This document shows, in pieces, positions 6,967 through 15,838 of a stretch of DNA of 38,917 nt; within the stretch, counting starts at the first letter, position 1; every line of letters begins with the position of its first letter. The DNA is taken from positions 1 to 38,917 of the forward strand of contig CATJIO010000120.1 in NCBI GenBank assembly GCA_949740725.1. The letters run 5' to 3'. The notes beneath the pieces are model-generated. The model ran no database searches, was not told the DNA's origin, and worked only from the letters and a program-made list of their open reading frames with translations. The DNA is from an uncultured Lachnospiraceae bacterium (GTDB lineage: Bacteria > Bacillota > Clostridia > Lachnospirales > Lachnospiraceae). The position numbers were made by a program, and so were the translations under genes.

Positions 6967-8235
6967 TCAATCGGAAATCTGGCACCATGTCATGATGGCG
7001 CGGGCCAGGATTTTAATGGAGTCCAGGTAATCCTTCACCGAAACCCACTCATTATTGGCATGCATCTGCTCGGTCAGCCCTGGGCCGAAGATGACTGTGG
7101 GGGTATTCCCGTAGCGGTTCAGATGGCGGATATCCGCGGCGCCCTGGCGCCCGCTGACCACAGGGGCACAGTTCATCACCTGGGTAAATTCCTCCTTCAG
7201 AACCGTAACAATGGGCGTGTCCTCAGGGATGGAGGAGGGTTCGGCAAAATATCCGGTGAAGATGACCTCTGGAGGATTTTCGGCCAGCCAGGCATTTTCC
7301 CTGGCACACCACTCCCGGATAAACGCGGCAAATTCCGCCTTCACCTGATCTGAGTCTTCGCCGGGAACTGTGGCCATGGATCCTTTTAACAGACAGGTGT
7401 CCGGAAATGCACTGGCATAAGAGCCGCTTTCAAACTGTCCGATCATACAGGGGATAGAGCTCAAGATATCCGGGTACAGGGGATGACGGATAGTTTTCAC
7501 CCGCTCTGCCTCGAATTCCGATACTGCTTTAGTGACAAGGTAGCCTAAGTCAATGGCATTGACGCCCTCATACCGCTTCTGGATCCCTGCCGCCTTTCCC
7601 TGGACGCGGATCGCAAACCAGATCCGGCCGATAGATCCAGGTTGAACGCACATGCTGGAGGTCTCGCAGCAGATTCCGGCATCCGCCTGATAGCCCTTCA
7701 TCACACAGGCAAGAGTGCCATTTCCTGTTAGCTCCTCATCCATCACATATTCCAGGATAATATCTCCCTTTACTTCTACATGACATTCTTTCAGCGCTTT
7801 CACCGCCATGGTCATGGCAGCTACGCCGGACTTCATATCTGAAGCACCCCGGCCATAGATTTTCCCTTCTGCGATATCTCCAGACCAGCATCCATGTTCC
7901 CAATTCTGGGCATCTCCCTCAGGGATCACATCCACATGCCCATTAAACAACAGGGATTTGCCGCCTCCTTTGCCCGGGAAGGATGCCACCACATTAGGCC
8001 GGTTTTCATAGGGCAGTTGAGATGGGACAAAGGCCGGATGAGCTTTCAGCTCTTCCAGAGAAGGTACAAACTTGTCCACTTTTGCTCCTAACTCCTGGGT
8101 ATAGGCAGAGAGAAAGTCCTGTATAGGCGCCTCATTGCCAGTTACGCTGGGGATTTGTAGGATTTTCTGTAGAAATGAGATCAGCAAATCCTGATTTTTT
8201 TCAATCCAATGTTCTACCTGTTCGTATCGATTCAT
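6967..8235 (-). CDS. M20 family metallo-hydrolase (ArgE/DapE-type deacylase)
   Basis: A 422-residue zinc hydrolase. It has the first metal-binding motif NGHVDVIP, the bridging aspartate in YGRGASDMKSG, the catalytic pair in VMDEELTGNGT, a glutamate in CCETSS and the last metal histidine in QMHANNEWV, all in the M20 order. The family removes acyl or formyl groups from amino compounds, or splits peptides. The dimerisation domain reads VQGKAAGIQKRYEGVNAI, where M20 proteins usually have a histidine after GKAA; this residue helps the reaction across the dimer, so its absence is odd. The ATG at 8235 is preferred because AAAGGTGG lies 10 bases upstream; a GTG at 8247 falls inside that site. It diverges from a PucR regulator and probably belongs to the locus extending to 13954. 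Confidence 0.85.
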   Translation of the reverse strand: MNRYEQVEHWIEKNQDLLISFLQKILQIPSVTGNEAPIQDFLSAYTQELGAKVDKFVPSLEELKAHPAFVPSQLPYENRPNVVASFPGKGGGKSLLFNGHVDVIPEGDAQNWEHGCWSGDIAEGKIYGRGASDMKSGVAAMTMAVKALKECHVEVKGDIILEYVMDEELTGNGTLACVMKGYQADAGICCETSSMCVQPGSIGRIWFAIRVQGKAAGIQKRYEGVNAIDLGYLVTKAVSEFEAERVKTIRHPLYPDILSSIPCMIGQFESGSYASAFPDTCLLKGSMATVPGEDSDQVKAEFAAFIREWCARENAWLAENPPEVIFTGYFAEPSSIPEDTPIVTVLKEEFTQVMNCAPVVSGRQGAADIRHLNRYGNTPTVIFGPGLTEQMHANNEWVSVKDYLDSIKILARAIMTWCQISD

Positions 8236-8489
8236 AGCGATATCCACCTTTCTTTTCTGTAGATTCTTGTGCAGGAAACCTTCCTCGATTCAGCAGTGTA
8301 TGTACTGCCTCACCAAAAATTCTGGGCGGTAAACAGTAAACAGCAAGCTCTGCATCTGATCATAGCAGTGTGGAAGAGGTATGGATATGGTTAAATGATA
8401 CAAAAGAAATGATTTTATATTAGATGAAAAGAATATTACGATATGATTATGAAAAAGGGATAAAATAAGAAAAGGAGGCAGGGAGAAAA

Positions 8490-10226
8490 ATGACAGGAAT
8501 TAAGCTGAAGGAGGTAATGAAAATCCAGCCATTTTCCAGGGCGGAATTGGTTGGCGGGAAGGGAGGCGTGGATCGGTTGGTCAGCTCCGCCAATATACAG
8601 GAGGTGCCGGATGTGGAGCGCTGGCTTCACGGAGGGGAGATTCTCTTTACTGCAGGGTACGCGTTCCAGACTGGGGAAAAGGGCGTCCAGCTGATGACAA
8701 CCCTAGAGGAGAAGGGGGCGGCGGCGCTGGCGGTAAAGCCAGGAACCTATCTGCCTGAAATCCCGGCAGAGATGATTCGGTACGCGGATGACCATGATTT
8801 TCCGCTCTTTTTGCTGCCTGGGGATCTGCCCTATATGGACTGCATACTGCCGATTTTTCATCAGATTACCCAAAGCCAGATTGCGATCATGAAGCGGAAT
8901 GAAGAGATCCATAACCGGCTGATACAGGTGATTGTAGAAGAACAGGGATTAAAGGGGCTTTGTGTGGTACTGGGACAGATGACTGCGGGGGCGGCGGCAG
9001 TGGTGAGCCCCAGGGGAATGATCCTTGCTCTTGACCTTGGAATCCGAGAGGAGGAAGAACCAGGGAAAGAGGAGCTGGGAGTTAAAGGGCAGGAACGGCA
9101 GGGAGGGGAAACACAAGGGCTGTTGCAGGAGAGATATGACCGGTATCGGAAGGAGCTGGCCGGCCGGCGGTTTTCAGAAAGCACACCAAAGAGGATGAAA
9201 AAGAACAAATGCAACCTTATCTATGATTCATTTGGAAAACAGCAGATTTGTATTCCGATTTTCGTGAAAAATGAACATATTGCCTATTTACTCCTGGACA
9301 TGCCGGAACATGAAGCAAGCTCCATGGATCTTCTGGCCTTTGAAAACGCCAGCAGCCTGATCGCCGTAGAGCTGTTAAAAGAACAGGCGGCAAAAAGTGA
9401 GGAGCAGAAGGTAAAGGAGCAGCTGCTGGATGATTTGCTGGCAAAGCGATATGGAGATGAGGAGGTGATGCTTCGGCGGGGGCGGTATGTGGGCTTTGAT
9501 TTCACGAAGAAAAGCTGTGGATTTATTTTAGGGATCGATTCCTTTGAGGACTGCCTGTCAGGGAGGAAAAAGATGTCAGAGAAGAAAATACAGAAAATAA
9601 AACAGGATATGCGCGCAGAACTGGAGCGGCAATTTTCGGAAAGCAGGCTTCCGGCGCTGCTGTTGGGAAGTGGCATGGATATCACCGGGCTGATTCAGAC
9701 TGAGGGAAGGAACCGGACCCAAAATGTGGTCCCGGCCTTGTCAGCGGTGCTCCGCCGCCTTGCTTCCCGCTATGGACAGCTGGATTTTTCTGTGGGGATA
9801 GGGAGAGAAAAGGCAGGGCTTGAGAAGGTGGTGGAGAGTTGGAATGAAGCCAGATATGCGATTAAGGCAGGAAGGCGAATCAAAAAGAAAGAAAAGGAGC
9901 CAAAGCTAACCTGCTTTGAACACCTGGGCTGTCTGTGCTTTCTGTGCCAGGTGGAGGATACCAGGGCCGCGGCAGACTTTTATGATGAATATATGGGGGA
10001 GATCGAGCGGTACGATCGAGAAAATGAAGGCGTTCTTGTGGAAACCTTAGAGGCTTATTTTGCCAATGGCTCTAACTTGAGAAAAACAGCGGAGGCTTTG
10101 TTCGTCCACAAAAATTCGGTGATCTACCGGTTGGGAAAGGTGGAGAGCCTGCTGGGGAAAAAGCTCTCTGATAACCAGGTTTTGTTCCACCTGCAGCTTT
10201 GCCTGAAGCTTCGCCAGATCCAATGA
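8490..10226 (+). CDS. PucR family transcriptional regulator
   Basis: A 578-residue regulator. The N-terminal PucR sensory domain covers roughly residues 1-125 (LKEVMKIQPFSRAELVGG, VERWLHGGEILFTAGYAF). A central linker domain follows, and the C-terminal end holds the PucR helix-turn-helix, with YFANGSNLRKTAEALFVHKNSVIYRLGKVE near residues 520-555. Founding member PucR of Bacillus controls purine catabolism; relatives control degradation of other nitrogen compounds. It is flanked by a divergent M20 deacylase and, 116 bases downstream, a PreA-like/permease/diaminopropionate lyase operon, so it is the likely activator of both. The start is set by AAGGAGG upstream of ATG 8490. The inducer is unknown. 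Confidence 0.9.
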   Translation: MTGIKLKEVMKIQPFSRAELVGGKGGVDRLVSSANIQEVPDVERWLHGGEILFTAGYAFQTGEKGVQLMTTLEEKGAAALAVKPGTYLPEIPAEMIRYADDHDFPLFLLPGDLPYMDCILPIFHQITQSQIAIMKRNEEIHNRLIQVIVEEQGLKGLCVVLGQMTAGAAAVVSPRGMILALDLGIREEEEPGKEELGVKGQERQGGETQGLLQERYDRYRKELAGRRFSESTPKRMKKNKCNLIYDSFGKQQICIPIFVKNEHIAYLLLDMPEHEASSMDLLAFENASSLIAVELLKEQAAKSEEQKVKEQLLDDLLAKRYGDEEVMLRRGRYVGFDFTKKSCGFILGIDSFEDCLSGRKKMSEKKIQKIKQDMRAELERQFSESRLPALLLGSGMDITGLIQTEGRNRTQNVVPALSAVLRRLASRYGQLDFSVGIGREKAGLEKVVESWNEARYAIKAGRRIKKKEKEPKLTCFEHLGCLCFLCQVEDTRAAADFYDEYMGEIERYDRENEGVLVETLEAYFANGSNLRKTAEALFVHKNSVIYRLGKVESLLGKKLSDNQVLFHLQLCLKLRQIQ

Positions 10227-10281
10227 GGCGGCCTAGAAAAAACATCCATAAAGTACGTTAACTTATTAGTTTATCGTTACA

Positions 10282-10310
10282 ATGACAGAGAAAATACGCC
10301 ATGCTATACT
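10282..10310 (+). promoter_or_regulatory. Predicted promoter of the PreA-like operon
   Basis: ATGACA (10282-10287), 17-base spacer, TATACT (10305-10310), with TG one base before the -10 (extended -10). The upstream AT-rich stretch 10255-10280 holds an imperfect dyad around GTTAAC that could bind the PucR protein; this is only inferred. Confidence 0.65.
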
Positions 10311-10342
10311 TTCGGATATCAAAAGAAAAGGAGAGAGGAAAC

Positions 10343-11494
10343 ATGGCAAATTTGAACGTGAATTACTGTGGAGTAAATTACCGGAACCCCCTGGTTTTGG
10401 CATCGGCTACGCCAGGATGGGATGGGGAAGGAATGCGCCTTGCCGCCCAGGCAGGGATCGGCGGGGTGATCCCCAAAACCATCGGGCCGAAGCAGGACTG
10501 GGCCGCTCATCCATGTAACGGGCGGATTTTTATGCACCGGTATCATGGGAAGCCGATTGGACAGATTAATTTGGAATTATTTACCACGATGACCAGAGAT
10601 CAGTGGCTTACCAAGGAGTTAGCAGTGGCAAAGGAAGGCGGCGCCACCATGCACATCAGCATTCTGGCCATGCCAGATCCAGAGGATACAGCGAAACTTG
10701 TGGAGGAAATCCAGTCCACCGGTATGGCCGATATTTTGGAGCTCAATGTGTCCTGCCCCATGCCGGCATCTACTGTGGGCATGCATATCGGGAAAAATCC
10801 AGAGCGCACCTTTCAGCAGGTAAAGGCAGGGAAAAGCGCGGCAAAGATTCCTTTTACCGTGAAATTGACGCCGAATGTGGCCGATATGGTGGAGATCGCC
10901 CAGGCGGCCAAGGAGGCTGGCGCAGACGGACTGACCATCAGCAATTCCATCCGTTCCTTTGCCGGAGTGGATATTGATACAGGGAAGCCCTACCTGTGCG
11001 GATACGGCGGCTATACTGGACCAGCGATCAAGCCAGTGATCATGCGGCATCTGTCAGAGGTTGCCCGGAATGTAGACATCCCCATCTCCGCCGTAGGCGG
11101 CGTTAACAGCTACCGGGAAGTGATCGAGTACATCATGCTGGGCGCTACTACAGTGCAGTTGTGCACAGCAGTAATGTGGAACGGCTACCAGTGTATTACG
11201 AAAATTATTCAGGATTTAGACCAGTGGATGGAGGAAAAAGGATATGGATCCTTTGACGAGATCCGGGGAATTGCACTGAAAGATATTACTACCGTAGAGG
11301 AGCTGGCCAAGCTTCCGGCAAAACATGCGGCAGTGGACAGTAACAAATGTACGAACTGTGGACTGTGCCAGAAGGTGTGCATGTATCGGGCAATTTCAGA
11401 AAAGGATGGGGTAAGAGTGGTGGACCCGGCCAAATGTGACGGCTGCGGTGTTTGCCAGCAGTTATGTCCTCTTAGCGCAGTTGCGCTTCACTAA
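10343..11494 (+). CDS. PreA-like dihydropyrimidine/dihydroorotate dehydrogenase-family flavoprotein with two 4Fe-4S motifs
   Basis: A 383-residue protein built as an FMN-binding TIM barrel (residues 1-320) plus a C-terminal ferredoxin module. The barrel carries ELNVSCPM with C138 at the position of the active-site cysteine of dihydropyrimidine dehydrogenase and class 1 dihydroorotate dehydrogenases, KLTPNVADM, and the FMN-phosphate loop region AVGGVNSYRE. The tail has two CxxCxxCxxxC clusters (C336/339/342/346 and C365/368/371/375). It resembles PreA, the catalytic subunit of bacterial dihydropyrimidine dehydrogenase, but no PreT electron-transfer partner is nearby, so electrons may come from ferredoxin. 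ATG 10343 follows GGAGAGG. It heads an operon with a permease and diaminopropionate lyase, so the real substrate may not be uracil. Confidence 0.85.
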   Translation: MANLNVNYCGVNYRNPLVLASATPGWDGEGMRLAAQAGIGGVIPKTIGPKQDWAAHPCNGRIFMHRYHGKPIGQINLELFTTMTRDQWLTKELAVAKEGGATMHISILAMPDPEDTAKLVEEIQSTGMADILELNVSCPMPASTVGMHIGKNPERTFQQVKAGKSAAKIPFTVKLTPNVADMVEIAQAAKEAGADGLTISNSIRSFAGVDIDTGKPYLCGYGGYTGPAIKPVIMRHLSEVARNVDIPISAVGGVNSYREVIEYIMLGATTVQLCTAVMWNGYQCITKIIQDLDQWMEEKGYGSFDEIRGIALKDITTVEELAKLPAKHAAVDSNKCTNCGLCQKVCMYRAISEKDGVRVVDPAKCDGCGVCQQLCPLSAVALH

Positions 11495-11505
11495 GGAGGC
11501 GTCAG

Positions 11506-12690
11506 ATGGAGAAAAAGAATCTTTCCGTGGTACTTGGGGCTGCTTTCCTCATGGCTACTGCAGCCGTAGGACCTAGCTTCCTGACCCAGAGCGCCACCTT
11601 TACCCAGCAGCTGGGGGGAACCTTTGGCTTTGTTATCTTTGTGGCACTGTGCATGTCCATTGTAGTACAGATCACGGTCTGGAGAATCATCGGTGTTTCT
11701 GGCCGGAAGGGGCAAGAGATCGCCAACATGGTATTTCCCGGACTGGGCTATATTCTGGCCTTTCTCATTGTGGCCGGCTGCCTGATCTTTAATATCGGCA
11801 ATGTGGCTGGCTGTGCGTTAGGACTGAATGTTATCTTCGGAATGGATATGCGAATAGGGACGATCCTCGCCCTGATCCTGTCCGTCTCCATCTTTCTCTC
11901 CAAAGAGGCAGGAAAGGCCATGGACAAGCTTACCCAGTTTCTAGGGGTCTGCATGATTCTGCTGATCGCCTATGTGGCGGTTTCCACCCACCCGCCGGTG
12001 GGAGAGGCGCTGAAAAAGACGATTATGCCCGATGAGATTCCCTTTATGGCCATATTAACCATTGTAGGGGGAACGGTGGGCGGCTATCATCCCTTCGCAG
12101 GCGGACACCGGCTGCTGGAGGGAGAGATTTCTGGCCGGGAAAATCTAAAAAAGATAGATCAGTCTGCCATGATTGGGATCATCGTGGCGAATCTCATTCG
12201 CATTTTTCTCTTCCTTGCTATTCTGGGCGTAGTCTCCAGGGGCGAGCTCCTGGATCCAGAAAATCCGGCGGCGGATGCATTTTTAAAGGCGGCAGGTGTT
12301 GTGGGATATAAGTTTTTTGGATGTGTTCTTTTATTTGCCTCCATATCCTCGGTAATCGGAGCTTCCTACACATCCATGACCTTTTTGTCCAGCTTTTCAG
12401 AAACGGTGAGAAATCATAGGAATCCGCTGAGCATTGTATTTATTTTGATTTCTGGGCTGATCTTCCTGTTTATCGGGAAGCCGGCCAGCCTGCTTATCCT
12501 AACTGGGGCGTTGAATGGCCTTGTACTGCCGGTAACCCTGCTAATCATGCTGGCGGCTTCACAGAAGAAGGAGATCGTAGGAGAGTATAAGCATCCCAGA
12601 TGGCTGTTGTGGCTGTGCACAGTGGTTACCTTGTTTATGGCTTTTTCTGGGATTCGCTCCTTGTCCAGTATTGCGGCGCTTTTGCATTGA
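11506..12690 (+). CDS. NRAMP-like permease, probably not a metal transporter
   Basis: A 394-residue polytopic protein with about 11 hydrophobic segments. The overall pattern (MATAAVGPSFLTQSATFTQQLG, then VWRIIGVSGRKGQEIA) resembles distant members of the NRAMP/MntH superfamily. True metal carriers have DPGN in helix 1 and an MPH-type motif in helix 6; here the corresponding stretches read AAVGPSFLTQ and GGTVGGYHPFAGGHR, so the usual metal ligands are missing. Similar divergent proteins (for example YcsG of Bacillus) sit beside amino-acid or amide catabolic genes. It starts 11 bases after the PreA-like gene behind AAGGAGG, so it is probably cotranscribed and imports the compound that this locus degrades. 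The substrate is unknown. Confidence 0.7.
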   Translation: MEKKNLSVVLGAAFLMATAAVGPSFLTQSATFTQQLGGTFGFVIFVALCMSIVVQITVWRIIGVSGRKGQEIANMVFPGLGYILAFLIVAGCLIFNIGNVAGCALGLNVIFGMDMRIGTILALILSVSIFLSKEAGKAMDKLTQFLGVCMILLIAYVAVSTHPPVGEALKKTIMPDEIPFMAILTIVGGTVGGYHPFAGGHRLLEGEISGRENLKKIDQSAMIGIIVANLIRIFLFLAILGVVSRGELLDPENPAADAFLKAAGVVGYKFFGCVLLFASISSVIGASYTSMTFLSSFSETVRNHRNPLSIVFILISGLIFLFIGKPASLLILTGALNGLVLPVTLLIMLAASQKKEIVGEYKHPRWLLWLCTVVTLFMAFSGIRSLSSIAALLH

Positions 12691-12742
12691 GGTGGAAATG
12701 GCAGGCTTGTTTACTGAAATTTGCAGAAAGGAACAACATCCA

Positions 12743-13954
12743 ATGATAACAACAGATGGAACAAACAGCCTACGCCTGGAATTTATCAGAAGCAGAGCAA
12801 AAGAGAATCTGGAAGCGCCGGAAAACTTAAATGATGACGCTGCTGCCCAGGCAATGAAATTTCACCAGGGGATTCCTGGATATCAGGAGACGCCGTTGAT
12901 ATTTCTGGAACAGCTGAGCCGCTGTCTGGGGGTGAAAGGGATTTTCGTAAAGGATGAGTCAAAACGGTTTGGGCTAAATGCATTTAAAGGGTTAGGGGGA
13001 ACCTATGCTATGTTTCGCATGCTGTGTGCACACTTGGGATGGGATCCCAAGGACACTGCATATAAGGACTTTCAGGGAGATGGGATCCCACAGAAGCTCT
13101 CTCAGATAACCTTTATCACCGCCACCGACGGAAATCATGGAAAGGGAGTATCCTTTGGAGCGAAATTATTTGGCTGTAAGGCTTACGTATTAATGCCGGG
13201 AGGTTCTTCCGTGCATCGGGCCCAGGCGATACGGGACACAGGGCCTGCGGTGGTGGAAATTACAGAGAAAAATTATGACGAGACCGTGAGACTGGCCTGG
13301 GAGATGAGCCGGAAAAGAGGCTGGCTGTTGATTCAGGATACAGCGTGGGAGGGATATGAAGAGATCCCCTACTGGATTATCCAGGGATATTTGACTATGG
13401 CCGTTGAAGCTGCAGGTCAGTTGGAACGCCGTGGGATAGCGCCTACCCATGTGTTTTTACAGGCGGGGGTGGGGGCTATGGCCGGAGGGGTGACCGCTTA
13501 CCTGATGAACCATTACCGGCAGAACCGGCCTGCGGTTATGATCACAGAGCCGGAAGCGGCCGCCTGCATTTTCTTGTCCGCAAAAGCGAAGGATGGTAGA
13601 GCGCATTCTGTGGAGGGGGATCCTCAGACGATAATGGCCGGGTTAAACTGTGGCACGCCATGCAAAATTACCTGGCCGGTTTTACGGGACTTCGCTTCTG
13701 GCTATCTTTCCTGCGCAGATTCCGTGGCAGCTTTTGGAATGAGAAGGTATGCGGAGCCTGAGGAGGGCGATGAAGCTGTCATTTCCGGAGAATCGGGGGC
13801 AGTTACCTTGGGCGCTTTGGCGCTTGTCCTCCAGGAGAAGGCATTTTCCCGCCAAAAGGAGCAGATGGGGCTGGGAAAGGATTCGGTGATTTTGCTGATC
13901 AATACTGAAGGGGATACGGACCCGGAGAATTATCGAGGGATTGTGGCTAAGTAA
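12743..13954 (+). CDS. dpaL: Diaminopropionate ammonia-lyase
   Basis: A 403-residue PLP enzyme of the fold II class, close in length to the 398-residue E. coli YgeX. The PLP lysine is K82 in RFGLNAFKGLGGTYA, preceded by FVKDES; the phosphate/cofactor loops appear in ITATDGNHGKGVSFGA and QAGVGAMAGG. The reaction converts 2,3-diaminopropionate to pyruvate and two ammonia. ATG 12743 is chosen because AAAGGA lies 10 bases upstream; longer in-frame starts overlap the permease end. It is the last gene of the PreA-like/permease operon. In E. coli the same enzyme lies beside an M20 hydrolase (ygeY) in a gene cluster tied to anaerobic purine breakdown, so finding an M20 gene and PucR regulator here is meaningful. 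Confidence 0.9.
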   Translation: MITTDGTNSLRLEFIRSRAKENLEAPENLNDDAAAQAMKFHQGIPGYQETPLIFLEQLSRCLGVKGIFVKDESKRFGLNAFKGLGGTYAMFRMLCAHLGWDPKDTAYKDFQGDGIPQKLSQITFITATDGNHGKGVSFGAKLFGCKAYVLMPGGSSVHRAQAIRDTGPAVVEITEKNYDETVRLAWEMSRKRGWLLIQDTAWEGYEEIPYWIIQGYLTMAVEAAGQLERRGIAPTHVFLQAGVGAMAGGVTAYLMNHYRQNRPAVMITEPEAAACIFLSAKAKDGRAHSVEGDPQTIMAGLNCGTPCKITWPVLRDFASGYLSCADSVAAFGMRRYAEPEEGDEAVISGESGAVTLGALALVLQEKAFSRQKEQMGLGKDSVILLINTEGDTDPENYRGIVAK

Positions 13955-14026
13955 AATGATGAGCTGGAGGATTTATTCGGGGAAAGTTTGGCTTTAAGGC
14001 AAAGACACAATAGGGCGTAATAATGC

Positions 14027-14055
14027 TTGAATAACCGCCAGATTGATAGTATAAT
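14027..14055 (+). promoter_or_regulatory. Predicted promoter of pgi
   Basis: TTGAAT (14027-14032), 17-base spacer, TATAAT (14050-14055), about 30 bases before the pgi ribosome site. Confidence 0.8.
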
Positions 14056-14091
14056 TATCCCAGTGAAATATTTATCAAGGAGGATAGGATT

Positions 14092-15672
14092 ATGATCAAC
14101 TGGTACAATATGGATACCCTTGCTTCACTTCGAGAGGTTTTGGAGGCAAAGCAGGTGGAGCTGGCTCAGGTGATGTCCGGGGAGAAGGGCGCTGAGCGTG
14201 TGAAGAAGTACAGTGTTCCCATGGCTGAGGGGATGGTGTATAATTATGCGGCAAAGCAGGTAGATGACACAGTGCTGGCAGGCCTGGCTAAGCTGGCAGA
14301 GGAAGCACAGCTTGTGGATAAATTCGAAGCGCTTTATAACGGAGAGGTAATCAACACTGGTGAGAAGCGTCTGGTGCTCCACCATCTGACCCGTGGGCAG
14401 CTGGGAGAAGCGGTTGTGGCTGATGGGGTAAATAAGCGGGACTTTTACACCGGTGTGCAGGATAAGATTGCAGAGTTCGCAGGCAAAGTGCACAGCGGAC
14501 AGATTGCCAATGGGGCGGGAGAGAAGTTCACCACCGTGGTTCAGATCGGCATCGGCGGCAGCGACTTAGGCCCTCGCGCCATCTATTTGGCTCTGGAGCA
14601 TTGGGCGAAGAAGCAGGGCTCCTTTAAGATGGAAGCAAAGTTTATCAGCAATGTAGATCCAGATGACGCGGCAGCTGTCTTAAACTCCATTGATCTGGCC
14701 CATTCTCTGTTCATCCTGGTATCTAAGTCCGGGACAACCCTGGAGACCCTCACCAATGAGTCCTTTGTCAAGGAGGCCCTGGCAAAGGCAGGGCTTGATC
14801 CCTCCAAACATATGGTGGCGGTTACCAGCCAAACCTCTCCCCTGGCCAAGAGTGATGACTATCTGGCGGCCTTTTTCATGGATGATTATATCGGGGGACG
14901 CTATTCCTCCAGCTCCGCGGTAGGAGGCGCTGTATTATCCCTGGCCTTTGGACCAGAGGTGTTCGCACAGTTCCTGGATGGCGCGGCCCAGGAGGACGCG
15001 CTGTCTAAGAATAAAGACATTTTCCATAATCCGGCTATGCTGGATGCCCTGATCGGCGTCTATGAGCGGAATGTGCTGGATTATCCCTGCACGGCAGTGC
15101 TTCCCTATTCCCAGGCGCTGAGCCGCTTCCCGGCTCATCTGCAGCAGTTGGATATGGAGTCCAATGGTAAGTCGGTAAATCGTTTCGGCGAGCCTGTCCA
15201 TTACCAGACCGGTCCGGTGATCTTTGGCGAGCCGGGAACCAATGGCCAGCATTCGTTCTACCAGTTGCTCCATCAGGGAACCTCCATCGTGCCTCTGCAG
15301 TTTATTGGGTTCCGCGACAGCCAGATCGGCGCTGATGTGGTGATTCAGGACAGCACAAGCCAGCAGAAGCTGTGCGCTAATGTGGCCGCACAGATCGTTG
15401 CCTTTGCATGCGGCAAGTCCGATGAGAACCGGAATAAACATTTTGAGGGAGGACGACCCTCCAGCATCATTATCGGAGACCAATTAAATCCCAGGACATT
15501 AGGCGCGCTGCTGTCTCACTTTGAAAATAAAGTAATGTTCCAGGGCTTTGTGTGGAATGTGAACAGCTTTGATCAGGAAGGCGTACAGTTGGGCAAGGTG
15601 CTGGCCAAGAAGGTGCTGGCCCACGAGACCGATGGGGCGCTGAAGGTGTACAGCGATCTGTTAAATATCTGA
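14092..15672 (+). CDS. pgi: Glucose-6-phosphate isomerase
   Basis: A 526-residue enzyme that interconverts glucose 6-phosphate and fructose 6-phosphate in glycolysis. The sugar-phosphate binding SIS region is visible as QIGIGGSDLGPRA and SKSGTTLETLTNE; the conserved central GGRYSSSSAVGG and the active-site MESNGKSVNRFG and GEPGTNGQHSFYQLLHQG stretches follow in order. The length fits the longer bacterial form. ATG 14092 follows AAGGAGG. It stands alone with its own promoter (14027-14055) and terminator (15748-15790). Confidence 0.97.
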   Translation: MINWYNMDTLASLREVLEAKQVELAQVMSGEKGAERVKKYSVPMAEGMVYNYAAKQVDDTVLAGLAKLAEEAQLVDKFEALYNGEVINTGEKRLVLHHLTRGQLGEAVVADGVNKRDFYTGVQDKIAEFAGKVHSGQIANGAGEKFTTVVQIGIGGSDLGPRAIYLALEHWAKKQGSFKMEAKFISNVDPDDAAAVLNSIDLAHSLFILVSKSGTTLETLTNESFVKEALAKAGLDPSKHMVAVTSQTSPLAKSDDYLAAFFMDDYIGGRYSSSSAVGGAVLSLAFGPEVFAQFLDGAAQEDALSKNKDIFHNPAMLDALIGVYERNVLDYPCTAVLPYSQALSRFPAHLQQLDMESNGKSVNRFGEPVHYQTGPVIFGEPGTNGQHSFYQLLHQGTSIVPLQFIGFRDSQIGADVVIQDSTSQQKLCANVAAQIVAFACGKSDENRNKHFEGGRPSSIIIGDQLNPRTLGALLSHFENKVMFQGFVWNVNSFDQEGVQLGKVLAKKVLAHETDGALKVYSDLLNI

Positions 15673-15747
15673 TGGATAAAAGACGGCGGTCAGAGAGATA
15701 TATGCATGACAGAATAGGATAAGAAACTGTTGTATAACAGAAAGAAC

Positions 15748-15790
15748 AAGTGGGTGCAGAAGCGTTCAGCAAGCTTTTGCACCCACTTTT
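15748..15790. terminator. Terminator between pgi and ferritin
   Basis: AAGTGGGTGCA (15748-15758) pairs exactly with TGCACCCACTT (15778-15788), followed by TTTT. It lies between convergent genes; the A-run on the left arm may also serve the ferritin message. Confidence 0.8.
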
Positions 15791-15838
15791 CATGAGTATA
15801 CCCGTTTAGGCATAAATATTTTCGCGGTGGAATCTATC

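Noticed and set aside
14935-15483. A 182-codon minus-strand frame
   Set aside because: It is antisense to pgi, a clear conserved gene.
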